Shown here: positions 24,400-33,099 of the stretch, piece after piece | Position numbering within the stretch: the first letter of the stretch is position 1 | Layout of the letters: every line of letters starts with the position of its first letter | Source of the DNA: Pseudovibrio japonicus | GTDB taxonomy: Bacteria > Pseudomonadota > Alphaproteobacteria > Rhizobiales > Stappiaceae | Length of the DNA: 64,000 nucleotides | NCBI RefSeq assembly: GCF_014651595.1 | Contig: NZ_BMXE01000001.1 | Location: 930,001-994,000, forward strand | Reading direction: 5' to 3' | Position numbers and translations under genes: made by a program | Notes under the pieces: model-generated | What the model was told of the DNA's origin: nothing | What the model saw: the letters and a program-made list of their open reading frames with translations, nothing else | Databases searched by the model: none

Positions 24400-24794
24400 C
24401 TTTGTCCAAAACCTGCGGTCAGATAAAACTTCCAAGGCACTCGGGAGCATTGAACCTGTGAGCCACCCTATCTCTTGTTCCGATGGGATGAGTAGAGCCG
24501 GTCAGGTCATTCTCGACTGAAGCACTCGACAAGCTCAGAAACCACTTCTAACTGACGCATAATTGCCCTGATATTCATCAATTCAGGCTCAAAAGATAGC
24601 GCATTTCCGCCACTTTAGCCCCCTTTACTGATCCTGTTGCCGTGTTTGGCTCAATCAGGCGCTACCTTCATCATATGGTGTTGATTTACGCCAAACTGTG
24701 TCGACATTTCTTTGACTGTGCAAAGTCTTTCCTCATGCGTGGTGAGAGTTATCAGAGTGCATAGTGAGTAATCTGTGAATGTTGTTAGACGCAT
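24400..24794 (-). pseudogene. nsrR: decayed nsrR (Rrf2-family NO-sensing repressor)
   Basis: NsrR is an Fe-S repressor of NO-detoxification genes. From the ATG at 24794 the frame reads MRLTTFTDYSLCTLITLTTHEERLCTVKEMSTQFGVNQHHMMKVA, the NsrR N-terminus, then hits a stop after about 47 residues. In the same frame downstream the homology continues through more stops: KGG-stop-SGG, ELVECFSRE-stop (the last near 24507), and then in another frame ECLGSFI. So the gene is broken by several stops and at least one shift, and the length matches a full NsrR. It is divergent from hmp (24868), the normal NsrR target. The exact left end is an estimate. Confidence 0.85.
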
Positions 24795-24824
24795 ATTTTC
24801 CTCCCTGACCTCTGAGTAATTTAA

Positions 24825-24847
24825 ATCATGCATATGACCTACATCTT
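24825..24847. promoter_or_regulatory. NsrR-like operator upstream of hmp
   Basis: Two 11-base halves, ATCATGCATAT and ACCTACATCTT, separated by one base, each match the NsrR half-site consensus at 8 of 11 positions. It is located 20 bases before the hmp start and between hmp and the broken nsrR. With nsrR dead, it may be a relic or be read by another NsrR elsewhere. Confidence 0.45.
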
Positions 24848-24867
24848 ATAGCAGCCAGGACATCATA

Positions 24868-26118
24868 ATGGTCAGCGAGAAAACCATAGCTACGATAAAA
24901 GCAACCGTTCCCCTTCTGCAAACTGGTGGCGAAGCATTAACACAGCACTTCTATAAACGGATGTTCTCGCACAATCCTGAGGTTCTAACCCTGTTCAACC
25001 CAGCGCATCAGGCGACAGGACACCAACAGAAAGCTTTGGCTGGTGCGATTTGTGCTTATGCAGCAAACATCGACAATCTCGAAGCTCTGGGCAGTGCTGT
25101 CGAACTCATCGCACAAAAGCATGTGTCATTGCGTATTAAGCCGGAACACTATCCTATAGTTGGCGAGAATCTTCTGGCCTCGATTAAGGAAGTCCTGGGC
25201 GATGTGGCGACGCCTGAGGTTCTAGACGCTTGGGGGCAAGCCTATGATTTTCTTGCAGATATCCTCATAAAGCGTGAAGCTACAATCTATAGTGAGCAAT
25301 TAAATGCAGAAGGTGGTTGGGAAGACTTCAAAAAATTCAAAGTCATCAAAAAAGAAAAAGAAAGTGACGTCATAACGTCTTTCTATTTCAAGCCAGAGGA
25401 TGGTGGTAGCGTCCCGACCTTTAAGCCAGGTCAATACATTACTGTTCGCGTTCCTACCGCCAATGGCAGCACCACTATGCGCAATTACAGTCTTTCTAAT
25501 AAACCCGGCAGCGATTACTTTCGAATTAGCGTAAAGCGTGAGGATGGCTCTGTCGAAGGCACACCTAGCGGCTACGTATCGAACCTGCTCCATAATTCTA
25601 TCGATGTGGGGGATGTGGTAGAGCTTGCGCCCCCATGCGGTGAGTTTTTTATTGATCCCGCTGAGAAATCCGAGCGCCCACTTGTATTGCTCGCCGCAGG
25701 TGTTGGCATAACCCCAATTCTCAGCATGTTGCTTGCAGTGACGGAAGCGAATCCGGATCGCAAAACTTACTTCATCCATGCCAATTTGCATGAGTTACGC
25801 CACGCATTTGGAAAAACTATAGATGAATTAGCCAAGGCCACTCCTAACCTAAAAGTGCACTATTGCTATAGCGACCCTGTACCTGATGGCGTGGAACGGA
25901 TTCTTTCAAAAGAAATAAGCACTGGCTTCGTAGACGGACCGCTGCTTGAATCTGTGGTTGGGGGTTTTGATGCGGACTACTACTTCTGCGGTCCGAGCCC
26001 CTTTATGACAGAGATCATTCGGGAGTTGCACAACCGCCGTGTCCCGGAAAGTCAAATCCACTTTGAGTTCTTTGGTCCTCGCGAGGAACTTGAAGCAATA
26101 AAACAAGCAGCTCAGTAG
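24868..26118 (+). CDS. hmp: flavohaemoglobin (nitric oxide dioxygenase)
   Basis: Detoxifies NO to nitrate using O2 and NAD(P)H, in the cytoplasm. The N-terminal globin (residues 1-140) has TQHFYKRMFSHNPEV with the B10 Tyr and IAQKHVSLRIKPEHYPIVGE with the proximal His. A ferredoxin-reductase-like FAD domain follows (FKPGQYITVRVP, MRNYSLSN), then the NAD domain (LLAAGVGITPILSML and YYFCGPSPFM). Length 416 is slightly above the usual 395-400. Its regulator nsrR is a pseudogene next door. Base use is AT-richer than in distant neighbours. Confidence 0.96.
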   Translation: MVSEKTIATIKATVPLLQTGGEALTQHFYKRMFSHNPEVLTLFNPAHQATGHQQKALAGAICAYAANIDNLEALGSAVELIAQKHVSLRIKPEHYPIVGENLLASIKEVLGDVATPEVLDAWGQAYDFLADILIKREATIYSEQLNAEGGWEDFKKFKVIKKEKESDVITSFYFKPEDGGSVPTFKPGQYITVRVPTANGSTTMRNYSLSNKPGSDYFRISVKREDGSVEGTPSGYVSNLLHNSIDVGDVVELAPPCGEFFIDPAEKSERPLVLLAAGVGITPILSMLLAVTEANPDRKTYFIHANLHELRHAFGKTIDELAKATPNLKVHYCYSDPVPDGVERILSKEISTGFVDGPLLESVVGGFDADYYFCGPSPFMTEIIRELHNRRVPESQIHFEFFGPREELEAIKQAAQ

Positions 26119-26177
26119 CCTGCTAAAACACCAAGTTGGCCTCCGGGGTTACTGCAGTGATACCTCGGGGGCATCGC

Positions 26178-26573
26178 TCAGACGGCTTCAACCGCCTTCG
26201 CTTTGTAAGGTTCAGCAGGGGGAACATCTGCAATCATCAGGAGGTTGTGATCCGGGTCTTTGAAGGTGACGAACCCACCTTCTTGTATCTGCGAGGTGTC
26301 CTTTGCACCGATGGCCAACAGATGGGCATGCGCTGTCTCTATGCTGTCGGAGTTAAAATGGAAAAGTGGCTTACTGTTCTGTGGGCCAGTAAAGTTCTTG
26401 CTATCCAGAACCAACGCGGGCCCGGACTGCATCGGGATTACAAAAAGGTGCCCGAACAAGATTTCTCCATGTACGGGTTGGTTCAACAGCCGACAGTACC
26501 AATCCCGTGACGCTTCGATGTCACTCACCGGAATGAATACCGCACCAATTTCGCTTTTAATGACTTCATTCAT
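26178..26573 (-). CDS. VOC-family (glyoxalase/bleomycin-resistance fold) protein
   Basis: 131 residues with the vicinal-oxygen-chelate beta-alpha-beta-beta-beta fold: GAVFIPVSDIEASRDWYCRLL (about residues 9-29), an inner LFHFNSDSIETAHAHLLAIGA, and FVTFKDPDHNLLMIADV at the end, where the DPDHN turn carries the typical metal-binding or substrate Glu/Asp position. Likely a lyase or dioxygenase relative of unknown substrate. It converges on hmp with about 60 bases between the stops. Confidence 0.85.
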   Translation of the reverse strand: MNEVIKSEIGAVFIPVSDIEASRDWYCRLLNQPVHGEILFGHLFVIPMQSGPALVLDSKNFTGPQNSKPLFHFNSDSIETAHAHLLAIGAKDTSQIQEGGFVTFKDPDHNLLMIADVPPAEPYKAKAVEAV

Positions 26574-26627
26574 GCAAACGCTCCTTTTGAGGACTCTCTT
26601 ATGAAACGCCTGACTGAAGTTGCTAAA

Positions 26628-27581
26628 TCACCCCAGCTCACGACCAATGTCTAAGAAACGATTACGCTTTTCAGCATGTATCTGGTCCGGTGAAAGATTA
26701 GACATTTCTCGTAGGCCTGCCTCAATGATGTCACCCACGGACGCAATTGCTTCTTTGGGATGTCGGTGCGCGCCGCCGAGAGATTCAGGAATTATTTGAT
26801 CGATCACTTTGAGCTTCAATAGTGAGTCCGCAGTAAATTGCATTGCCTCTGCCGCATCCTGCGCTTTTGTTGAGTCGCGCCATAAGATCGATGCAGCGCC
26901 TTCCGGCGAAATCACATTGTAGACTGCATATTGCAACATATAGACGCGGCTCATCGCGGCAACTGCCATGGCTCCTCCCGACATCGCCTCGCCAATTATC
27001 ACTGCGATGCTAGGTACCTTCAGATCCAAGCAAGCAGAAATTGAAGATGCGATCGCCTGAGCCTGACCTCTGGCTTCTGCTTCTACACCTGGAAATGCTC
27101 CGGCGGTATCAATAAAACTTATAACCGGCAATCCAAAACGATCAGCAAGCTCCATTATTCTGATAGCTTTGCGATACCCTTCTGGCATCGGCATTCCAAA
27201 ATTGTGAAGCAATCTCGTTTCCGTATCAGCCCCCTTCTCCTGCCCTAAGATTGCAACCGATGATCCGCGAAAACGACCAAGTCCTGCAATTACAGCTCGA
27301 TCGTCTCCATATCCGCGATCACCAGCCAGTAGGGTAAAGTCATCAAAAAGAGAATTGATATATTCAAGCGCGTGAGGTCTTTGCGGATGCCTAGCCACTT
27401 GGATAATTTGCGCAGGTGTTAGGTTCGAATAGAGCTGATCCGTTGTTTCCTTAATCTCGCGCTCCAACTGCGCAACAGCCTCGGATGAAACTGGTGCGAG
27501 TTCCTGATCCAGAACTCGGGTTAGCTCTGTCAAGCGCCCTTCCAGACTAGCAATCTTTTGTTCAAAATCGAGGTAAAACAT
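26628..27581 (-). CDS. accA: acetyl-CoA carboxylase carboxyltransferase subunit alpha
   Basis: 317 residues. Together with AccD it transfers the carboxyl group from biotin to acetyl-CoA, forming malonyl-CoA. N-terminus MFYLDFEQKIASLEGRL is typical, followed by ARHPQRPHALEYINSLFDDF, GDRGYGDDRAVIAG, GQEKGADTETRL, the RKAIRIMELADRFGLPVISF block and VISPEGAASILWRDSTKA (about residues 230-247). The segment IGEAMSGGAMAVAAMSRVYM differs from the usual IGEGGSGGAxAI. The ATG at 27581 was used; the longer frame adds only MPLRRVI. accD is not adjacent. The lower GC and the odd signature leave open a second, acquired copy. Confidence 0.9.
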   Translation of the reverse strand: MFYLDFEQKIASLEGRLTELTRVLDQELAPVSSEAVAQLEREIKETTDQLYSNLTPAQIIQVARHPQRPHALEYINSLFDDFTLLAGDRGYGDDRAVIAGLGRFRGSSVAILGQEKGADTETRLLHNFGMPMPEGYRKAIRIMELADRFGLPVISFIDTAGAFPGVEAEARGQAQAIASSISACLDLKVPSIAVIIGEAMSGGAMAVAAMSRVYMLQYAVYNVISPEGAASILWRDSTKAQDAAEAMQFTADSLLKLKVIDQIIPESLGGAHRHPKEAIASVGDIIEAGLREMSNLSPDQIHAEKRNRFLDIGRELG

Positions 27582-27681
27582 TATGACCCTACGTAGCGGC
27601 AATAGTCACTTCGATAACAGATCAACTATGCATCTGCAATCTAAACGAGCACTAAGGATATAGGGGATGTGTCGTGAATCT

Positions 27682-29001
27682 CTACGTCTTGCGGGACTCA
27701 TTCAGCTGCGTTGGCCTTGGGCCGCCGTAGGCCCAGTCGAGGAGTTCGATGCTGTGGATGATCGGGAGTTGGGTGCCGCCCGAGATTTGGGTGATGCACC
27801 CGATGTTGCCGGTGGCGACGAGGTCAGGTTTTGTGGCTTCCAGATTGCCGACTTTGCGGTCGCGTAGAGCTGTTGCGATTTTGGGCTGCAGGATGTTGTA
27901 GGTGCCTGCCGAGCCGCAACAGAGGTGGCCTTCCAGCGGCTCTTTGACAGTGAAGCCTGCGTTCTGCAGCAGTTTCTTGGGCTGCCATGTGATCTGCTGG
28001 CCGTGCTGCATGGAGCAAGCCGAGTGGTAGGCGACGGTGAGTTCTTCCGCAAGCTGGGGTTCGCCAAGGTCCTGCTCAATCAGGAACTCGGTAATGTCTT
28101 TGGCCATCTCCGAGATTTTCTGAGCTTTTTCAGCGTAGTTCGGGTCTTCACGCAGCATGAAGCCGTAGTCTTTGATAGTGGTGCCGCAGCCGGATGTGGT
28201 GATGATGACGGCATCGAGCCCCTCACCTTCCATCTCCTTGGTCCACACATCGATATTGGTTTTGGCCTGCTGGTTGGAGGCTTCCTCTTTTCCCATGTGG
28301 TGGACGAGCGCGCCGCAACAGCCCTCCCCTTTTGGGAAGACGACCTCATAGCCGAGGCGGGTGAGTAAGCGGGTGGTGGCATCGTTGATGGAGGGGGCGA
28401 GCACGCTTTGGGCGCAGCCTTTGAGGATGGCGACGCGGCCCTTCCGTTGCGTTTCTGGGGCGACGGTTGTCTGATCAGCGAACTGAGACGGCAGTGCTGC
28501 CTTTGTTGGGGCGAGTGCGAGCATGGTGCCCAGTCGGGCAAGCGTTCCGCCGCATTTCTTCATGAGGCCAGCCAGCGGGCGACCGTAGAACGCGGCAGCA
28601 ATGGCGAAGCGGAAGCGGCCAGGATTGGGCAGGACTGCCTCTAGCACGGATCTGAGCAGGCGATCATGCAACGGGCGTTTGTAAGTGCGTTCGATATGGA
28701 CGCGGGCATGGTCAACCAGATGCATGTAATTTACACCAGACGGACAGGTGGTCATGCAGGACAGGCACGACAGGCAGCGGTCGATGTGCTTGACGGTTTT
28801 GGCATCCGCAGGCCTGTCGTTTTCCAGCATGTCCTTGATAAGATAGATGCGGCCACGGGGGCTGTCGAGCTCATCTCCCAGAAGTACGAAGGTTGGGCAG
28901 GTTGCGGTACAAAACCCGCAATGCACACATTTGCGCAGGATCTGTTCGGAAACCGCAGTGGCGCTGTCTTTGAGTTGGTCTGGCGTAAAGTTGGTTTGCA
29001 T
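27682..29001 (-). CDS. glcF: glycolate oxidase iron-sulfur subunit GlcF
   Basis: 439 residues; carries electrons from glycolate oxidation. Two 4Fe-4S ferredoxin sites at the N-terminus: CVHCGFCTATCPTF (about residues 26-39) and CLSCLSCMTTCPSGVNY (about residues 79-95). Two CCG-type domains follow, with GEGCCGALVHHMG (about residue 240) and GHLCCGSAGTYN (about residue 357). Third gene of the glcD-glcE-glcF operon; its ATG lies 3 bases after the glcE stop. Confidence 0.97.
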   Translation of the reverse strand: MQTNFTPDQLKDSATAVSEQILRKCVHCGFCTATCPTFVLLGDELDSPRGRIYLIKDMLENDRPADAKTVKHIDRCLSCLSCMTTCPSGVNYMHLVDHARVHIERTYKRPLHDRLLRSVLEAVLPNPGRFRFAIAAAFYGRPLAGLMKKCGGTLARLGTMLALAPTKAALPSQFADQTTVAPETQRKGRVAILKGCAQSVLAPSINDATTRLLTRLGYEVVFPKGEGCCGALVHHMGKEEASNQQAKTNIDVWTKEMEGEGLDAVIITTSGCGTTIKDYGFMLREDPNYAEKAQKISEMAKDITEFLIEQDLGEPQLAEELTVAYHSACSMQHGQQITWQPKKLLQNAGFTVKEPLEGHLCCGSAGTYNILQPKIATALRDRKVGNLEATKPDLVATGNIGCITQISGGTQLPIIHSIELLDWAYGGPRPTQLNESRKT

Positions 29002-29004
29002 GAG

Positions 29005-30204
29005 CTAGATCCCCACGTACATGCGGCCGGGGTTGAGGATGTTATGCGGATCAAACTGGGCTTTCAAGCGTTTGGAAAGGCCCATCAAGGTCTCCGCCTG
29101 AGGCTGGAAGACATCGATGCTCGCACGCATCTCCCCGCTGGCTCTTAAGAGCGTGGCATGGCCGCCGCCGTTTTCGGAAATGATCTGGCGCAGTGGAACG
29201 TCGTGCGGTTCTCCGCCTTGCATTTCCACCCAGACGAGGCCACCGGCCCAATCCATCATCCAACGGATGGCAAACTGTTTTTCCAACTCGGCAATGACCT
29301 GATGTCCGGCTGTTGGGCTAACCGAGACTTTCCAGAGTGGTTTGTCGCTGCCTGCAAATCCGATGAGGTCGCGCACGTCGCCCCACGTTTTGCGGGAGGC
29401 CTCACCTTCGATGAGTTCCTGCGATGGGAAGCGCTTCAGGATGCTGCGCAGTTTTTCCAATCGGTACTCGATGGAAACGGGGATGCCTTCCAGTCTGAGC
29501 AGGGTCATGGCGTGTTCTTGCGAAAGAGAGCAGAAGCCTTGAGGCAGGTGGGCTGCGGAGGAGACTTCTGCGGATGATCCCATGGCCTCTGTCATAGCCT
29601 CGGATGCTTGTTGCGCAGTCAGCCCAAGCAGGACAAAGTTGCATTCCTTGGCAGCTCGTGGGAGGACCTTGATGGAAAAGGCCGTTGCAATGGCTAGTGT
29701 ACCCCACGAAGAACAGAAGCCGCGGGCGAGGTCGTAGCCAGTTACGTTTTTGACCACGCGCCCACCTGCCTTGAAGATCTCGCCTCTGCCGGAGACAGCT
29801 TCCAGTCCAAGCACATGGTCACGCGCTGCGCCTGCCTTCAGGCGGCGGGGGCCGGAGAGGTTTGTTGCCAGAACACCGCCGATGGTGCCTGCCTGAGCGG
29901 TGGCCCCTAGAACACTGCCAAGGTTGGCTGGCTCAAACGGCAGTTCCTGATTGTGGTCTTTCAGCAGGTTCTCAACCTCTTGCAGGGGTGTGCCTGCTTT
30001 TACCGTGAGGACCAGTTCTGCCGGTTCATAGTCGATGATGCCAGTGATGCCATCGGTGCGCAGGGTATGCGCGGACTGCACCGCCCTGCCCCAGTTACGC
30101 TTGGAGCCGCTGCCGATCACTTCCAGCGGGGTGCGCTCGGCGGCGGCCCATTTGACGACCGCCTCCAGCTCCTCAGCTGATGTTGGGTGGAAACCCTCTC
30201 CCAT
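29005..30204 (-). CDS. glcE: glycolate oxidase FAD-binding subunit GlcE
   Basis: 399 residues, FAD-binding PCMH domain in the first half: WAAAERTPLEVIGSGSKRNWG, VLTVKAGTPLQEVENLLK, GATAQAGTIGGVLATNLSGP and AGGRVVKNVTGYDLARGFC. It ends FDPHNILNPGRMYVGI, typical of GlcE. It works with GlcD (FAD subunit with the same fold) and GlcF. Downstream of glcD by 29 bases and directly upstream of glcF. Confidence 0.96.
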   Translation of the reverse strand: MGEGFHPTSAEELEAVVKWAAAERTPLEVIGSGSKRNWGRAVQSAHTLRTDGITGIIDYEPAELVLTVKAGTPLQEVENLLKDHNQELPFEPANLGSVLGATAQAGTIGGVLATNLSGPRRLKAGAARDHVLGLEAVSGRGEIFKAGGRVVKNVTGYDLARGFCSSWGTLAIATAFSIKVLPRAAKECNFVLLGLTAQQASEAMTEAMGSSAEVSSAAHLPQGFCSLSQEHAMTLLRLEGIPVSIEYRLEKLRSILKRFPSQELIEGEASRKTWGDVRDLIGFAGSDKPLWKVSVSPTAGHQVIAELEKQFAIRWMMDWAGGLVWVEMQGGEPHDVPLRQIISENGGGHATLLRASGEMRASIDVFQPQAETLMGLSKRLKAQFDPHNILNPGRMYVGI

Positions 30205-30233
30205 GGTTTCGTCCTGTTCTTCTGGCGCACAAA

Positions 30234-31730
30234 TTAAAAGCGCGGAATATCGGGGAATGGCAATTGGCCGCGATGCACGTGCATGAAACCGAGCTCTGCA
30301 CAGCGGTGCAGGACCGGGAACATCTTGCCCGGATTGAGAAGCTGCTTCTCATCGAACGCGCATTTGATGCGCTGCTGCTGTTTCAGATCATCCTCTGAGA
30401 ACATTTCCGGCATGAGATCGCGTTTCTCGATGCCGACGCCATGTTCTCCGGTAAGAACACCGCCCACTTTAACGCAGAGGCGCAGGATGTCTGCGCCAAA
30501 CTCTTCTGCTGCGGCCAGTTCTCCCGGCTGGTTTGCATCGTAGAGGATGAGCGGGTGCAGGTTTCCATCGCCTGCGTGGAACACGTTAGCCACGCGTAAT
30601 CCGTGCTTCTCGCTCAGCTTTTGCATCTCCTGCAAAACTTGCGGGAGTGCTGCGCGCGGGATGGTGCCATCCATGCACAAATAGTCCGGCGAGATACGGC
30701 CCACTGCAGGGAATGCAGCCTTGCGCCCGGCCCAGAAAGTATTGCGCTCTTCCTCTGACTGCGAGACGCGCAGATAGGACGAGCCGTTGTCTTCTGCAAT
30801 GGCGCTGACACGTTTGAGCAGGTCGTCAACTTCCGCTTCCGGGCCGTCTAGCTCTACGATCATCAGGGCTTCCACATCCAGCGGGTAGCCAGCGTGAACG
30901 AAGTCTTCGGCGGCATCAATGGCGAGCTTGTCCATGAGTTCCATGCCACCGGGAATGATGCCAGCGCCAATGATATCGGCGACGCACTTGCCTGCTGTCT
31001 CCGAGGTTGGAAAACCAATCAGTGCGGCGCGGGCGGTCTCCGGTTTTTGCAGAATGCGGACGGTGACTTCCGTGACAACTGCCAGCAGACCTTCGGAACC
31101 GGTGAGCAGGGCCAGCAAATCGTAGGCCTCCGAATCAAGGTGTTTGCCGCCAAGGCGGATGACCTCCCCGGTGATGAGAACGATCTCTAATCCGAGCAGA
31201 TTGTTGGTGGTCAAACCGTATTTGAGTGAGTGCACTCCACCTGAATTTTCTGCGATGTTACCACCGATGGAACAGGCGATCTGGGAGGATGGATCGGGGG
31301 CATAATAGAAGCCGTCGGCCTGCACGGCGGTGGTAATCCCCAGGTTAGTCACGCCCGGCTGTGTCACAACTGCGCGGTTTTGCAGGTCAATTTCCAAAAT
31401 GCGATTAAACTTCATCATAGACAGCAAAACGCCATCTTCCAGCGGCAACGCACCTCCGGACAGAGAGGTTCCGGCACCGCGCGGCACCACCTTCACATCA
31501 TTGTCGTAGCAGTATTTGAGGACCTTTGATACCTGATCAACGGTTTCCGGAAGGACCACCACAAGAGGCAGTTGGCGGTACGCTGTAAAGGCATCCGTCT
31601 CATAGGGGCGCATTTCTATCTGGTCACAAATAACACCTTCTCCGGGCACGATTTTTTGCAAATCGGCCACGATCTTCGAGCGCTTCTCGAGTGTCTCCTG
31701 TGACGGTTTTGGCATCGCAATCGCTGCCAT
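30234..31730 (-). CDS. glcD: glycolate oxidase subunit GlcD, FAD-linked
   Basis: 498-residue catalytic subunit: oxidises glycolate to glyoxylate with FAD. PCMH motifs: PLVVVLPETVDQVSKVLKYC, VPRGAGTSLSGGALPL, QIACSIGGNIAENSGGVHSLK and YGLTTNNLLGLEIVL. C-terminal FAD-oxidase domain with NVFHAGDGNLHPLILYD, TGEHGVGIEKRDLM and LLNPGKMFP. The ATG at 31730 has GGAGG upstream and gives MAAIAMPKPS, preferred over 31748. First gene of glcDEF. Confidence 0.97.
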   Translation of the reverse strand: MAAIAMPKPSQETLEKRSKIVADLQKIVPGEGVICDQIEMRPYETDAFTAYRQLPLVVVLPETVDQVSKVLKYCYDNDVKVVPRGAGTSLSGGALPLEDGVLLSMMKFNRILEIDLQNRAVVTQPGVTNLGITTAVQADGFYYAPDPSSQIACSIGGNIAENSGGVHSLKYGLTTNNLLGLEIVLITGEVIRLGGKHLDSEAYDLLALLTGSEGLLAVVTEVTVRILQKPETARAALIGFPTSETAGKCVADIIGAGIIPGGMELMDKLAIDAAEDFVHAGYPLDVEALMIVELDGPEAEVDDLLKRVSAIAEDNGSSYLRVSQSEEERNTFWAGRKAAFPAVGRISPDYLCMDGTIPRAALPQVLQEMQKLSEKHGLRVANVFHAGDGNLHPLILYDANQPGELAAAEEFGADILRLCVKVGGVLTGEHGVGIEKRDLMPEMFSEDDLKQQQRIKCAFDEKQLLNPGKMFPVLHRCAELGFMHVHRGQLPFPDIPRF

Positions 31731-32073
31731 CAGGCCTCCCTCCTGCATCGTGTTTCGGAGTGCTATCTCCGGGCCGCGAACTTAACCGTTTTTACCGAAT
31801 ACGTGAAGAAAGCCTCTCATACTTCAGTGAGTGAGGAAAGCCGCATATAGTCTATTGCAGCCAGGAAAAAGGGCAGATTCAGTTTCTTCTGGAGTTTGAC
31901 TCAAAACAAATTATTTTCAGTCGTTTATCGTTATCATCGTTCATATCCGCGACAATATGCCATAACAATATCTACGAAGGTGACTTCGAATCTGGGGGAA
32001 CTCCCCCAAGAGATATACTATGTTGTTCTCTTAATCGCGGTTATCTGTGTGAGTTAGTGGGAAGGATAATAAT
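31731..32073. other. 343-base intergenic region, glcD / cytochrome c divergent promoters
   Basis: The two genes are read apart, so both promoters lie here. No hairpin, repeat or known operator was recognised. AT-rich around 31900-32000. Confidence 0.5.
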
Positions 32074-32472
32074 ATGAAGCAGTTTGGCGTCGTTGCAGCG
32101 CTTGCATTGCTGGTGAGTTCAGGTGTGGCATACGCTCAAGGCGATGTTGCTAAGGGCGAAAAGATTTTTAAAAAATGTAAGGCTTGCCATGCTGTAGGCG
32201 AGAACGCAAAGAACAAGGTGGGCCCTACTCTGAACGGCGTCGTTGATGCTGGCTGGGGCGAAGTTGCGGGCTACAAGTACTCTAAGCCTCTTCTGGCAGG
32301 TAAAGAAGAAGGCAAGTCCTGGGATGCAGCAACTCTTGATGCTTACCTGACAAAGCCAAAGAATGTTATCCCTAAAGGTAAGATGGCTTTTGCAGGTCTT
32401 AGAAAAGAAGATCAGCGTCAGGACGTAATTGCGTACCTTGCTCAGTTCAACAAAGACGGCTCCACGAAATAA
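32074..32472 (+). CDS. class I c-type cytochrome (cytochrome c2/c550-like), periplasmic
   Basis: 132 residues: signal peptide (VVAALALLVSSGVAYAQG), then a single haem site CKACH (about residues 36-40) and a distal Met ligand in KGKMAFAGL (about residue 106). The 112-residue mature protein, ending QDVIAYLAQFNKDGSTK, is a small soluble electron carrier of the c2 type. It may pass electrons to an oxidase or PQQ enzyme; no partner gene is beside it. Confidence 0.93.
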   Translation: MKQFGVVAALALLVSSGVAYAQGDVAKGEKIFKKCKACHAVGENAKNKVGPTLNGVVDAGWGEVAGYKYSKPLLAGKEEGKSWDAATLDAYLTKPKNVIPKGKMAFAGLRKEDQRQDVIAYLAQFNKDGSTK

Positions 32473-32527
32473 TTGGAACCATGCAGATCAGGGTCGCAAT
32501 TTTGCGGCCCTTATTGCTGCGCGATGT

Positions 32528-32974
32528 CTATTTTGGGAGCTTGCGCAGCATCTCGTTTGCCTGAACCGGTGTGCCGTTATAATCGGTCGTGAACTCCCCG
32601 GTCACCGCAAACCCGTGACGCTCATAGAGCCGTTTCGCCGGGTGGTTTGATTTGGCAACATAAAGCACGACCTCCCCTTCAATCCTGTCCAGCATGTCTC
32701 GTAGCAGCGTTTGGCCGATGCCCGCGCCGCGCCCGTTTGGGTGCACGAACAGGGCTGTTATCTCTGATCCATCGTAGGCGGCATAGCCAAGGATCTGGTC
32801 CTGTTCATAGATCAGCACTGTAGAAGTGCGAAAGCCCGTTAAGCGCCTTGGGTCCTGATCAAGCGGCAGCAACTGGAAGCTGCTTTCCTCATAGCGCAGC
32901 TCATCCAATTTGCATGCTGCGTAGATATCTAGAATTACGGGGAAGTCTTTATCGCAGTAGGGTCTGATGGTCAT
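32528..32974 (-). CDS. GNAT family N-acetyltransferase
   Basis: 148 residues, typical small GNAT: MTIRPYCDKDFPVILDIY at the start, EITALFVHPNGRGAGIGQTLL (about residues 70-90) as the CoA-binding strand and loop (GRGAGIG), then VLYVAKSNHPAKRLYERHGF. Ends NEMLRKLPK, a usual C-terminal strand. Substrate unknown. Confidence 0.88.
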   Translation of the reverse strand: MTIRPYCDKDFPVILDIYAACKLDELRYEESSFQLLPLDQDPRRLTGFRTSTVLIYEQDQILGYAAYDGSEITALFVHPNGRGAGIGQTLLRDMLDRIEGEVVLYVAKSNHPAKRLYERHGFAVTGEFTTDYNGTPVQANEMLRKLPK

Positions 32975-33048
32975 TTTGTCTCGTTGGAAAAAGTATTGGT
33001 CAGTCTGGGCGAATCATATTCAACCGCAGGATGCATTGCATTTTAGGC

Positions 33049-33080
33049 AAAAAAGGGGACGCATTATGCATCCCCTTTTG
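33049..33080 (-). terminator. terminator of nfsB
   Basis: Inverted repeat with stem AAAAGGGGA (33051-33059) and complement at 33071-33079 and an inner GCAT/ATGC; read on the minus strand it ends in a T run. It follows the nfsB stop at 33100. Confidence 0.8.
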
Positions 33081-33099
33081 GCATTTCGTTTCAAGCAGC

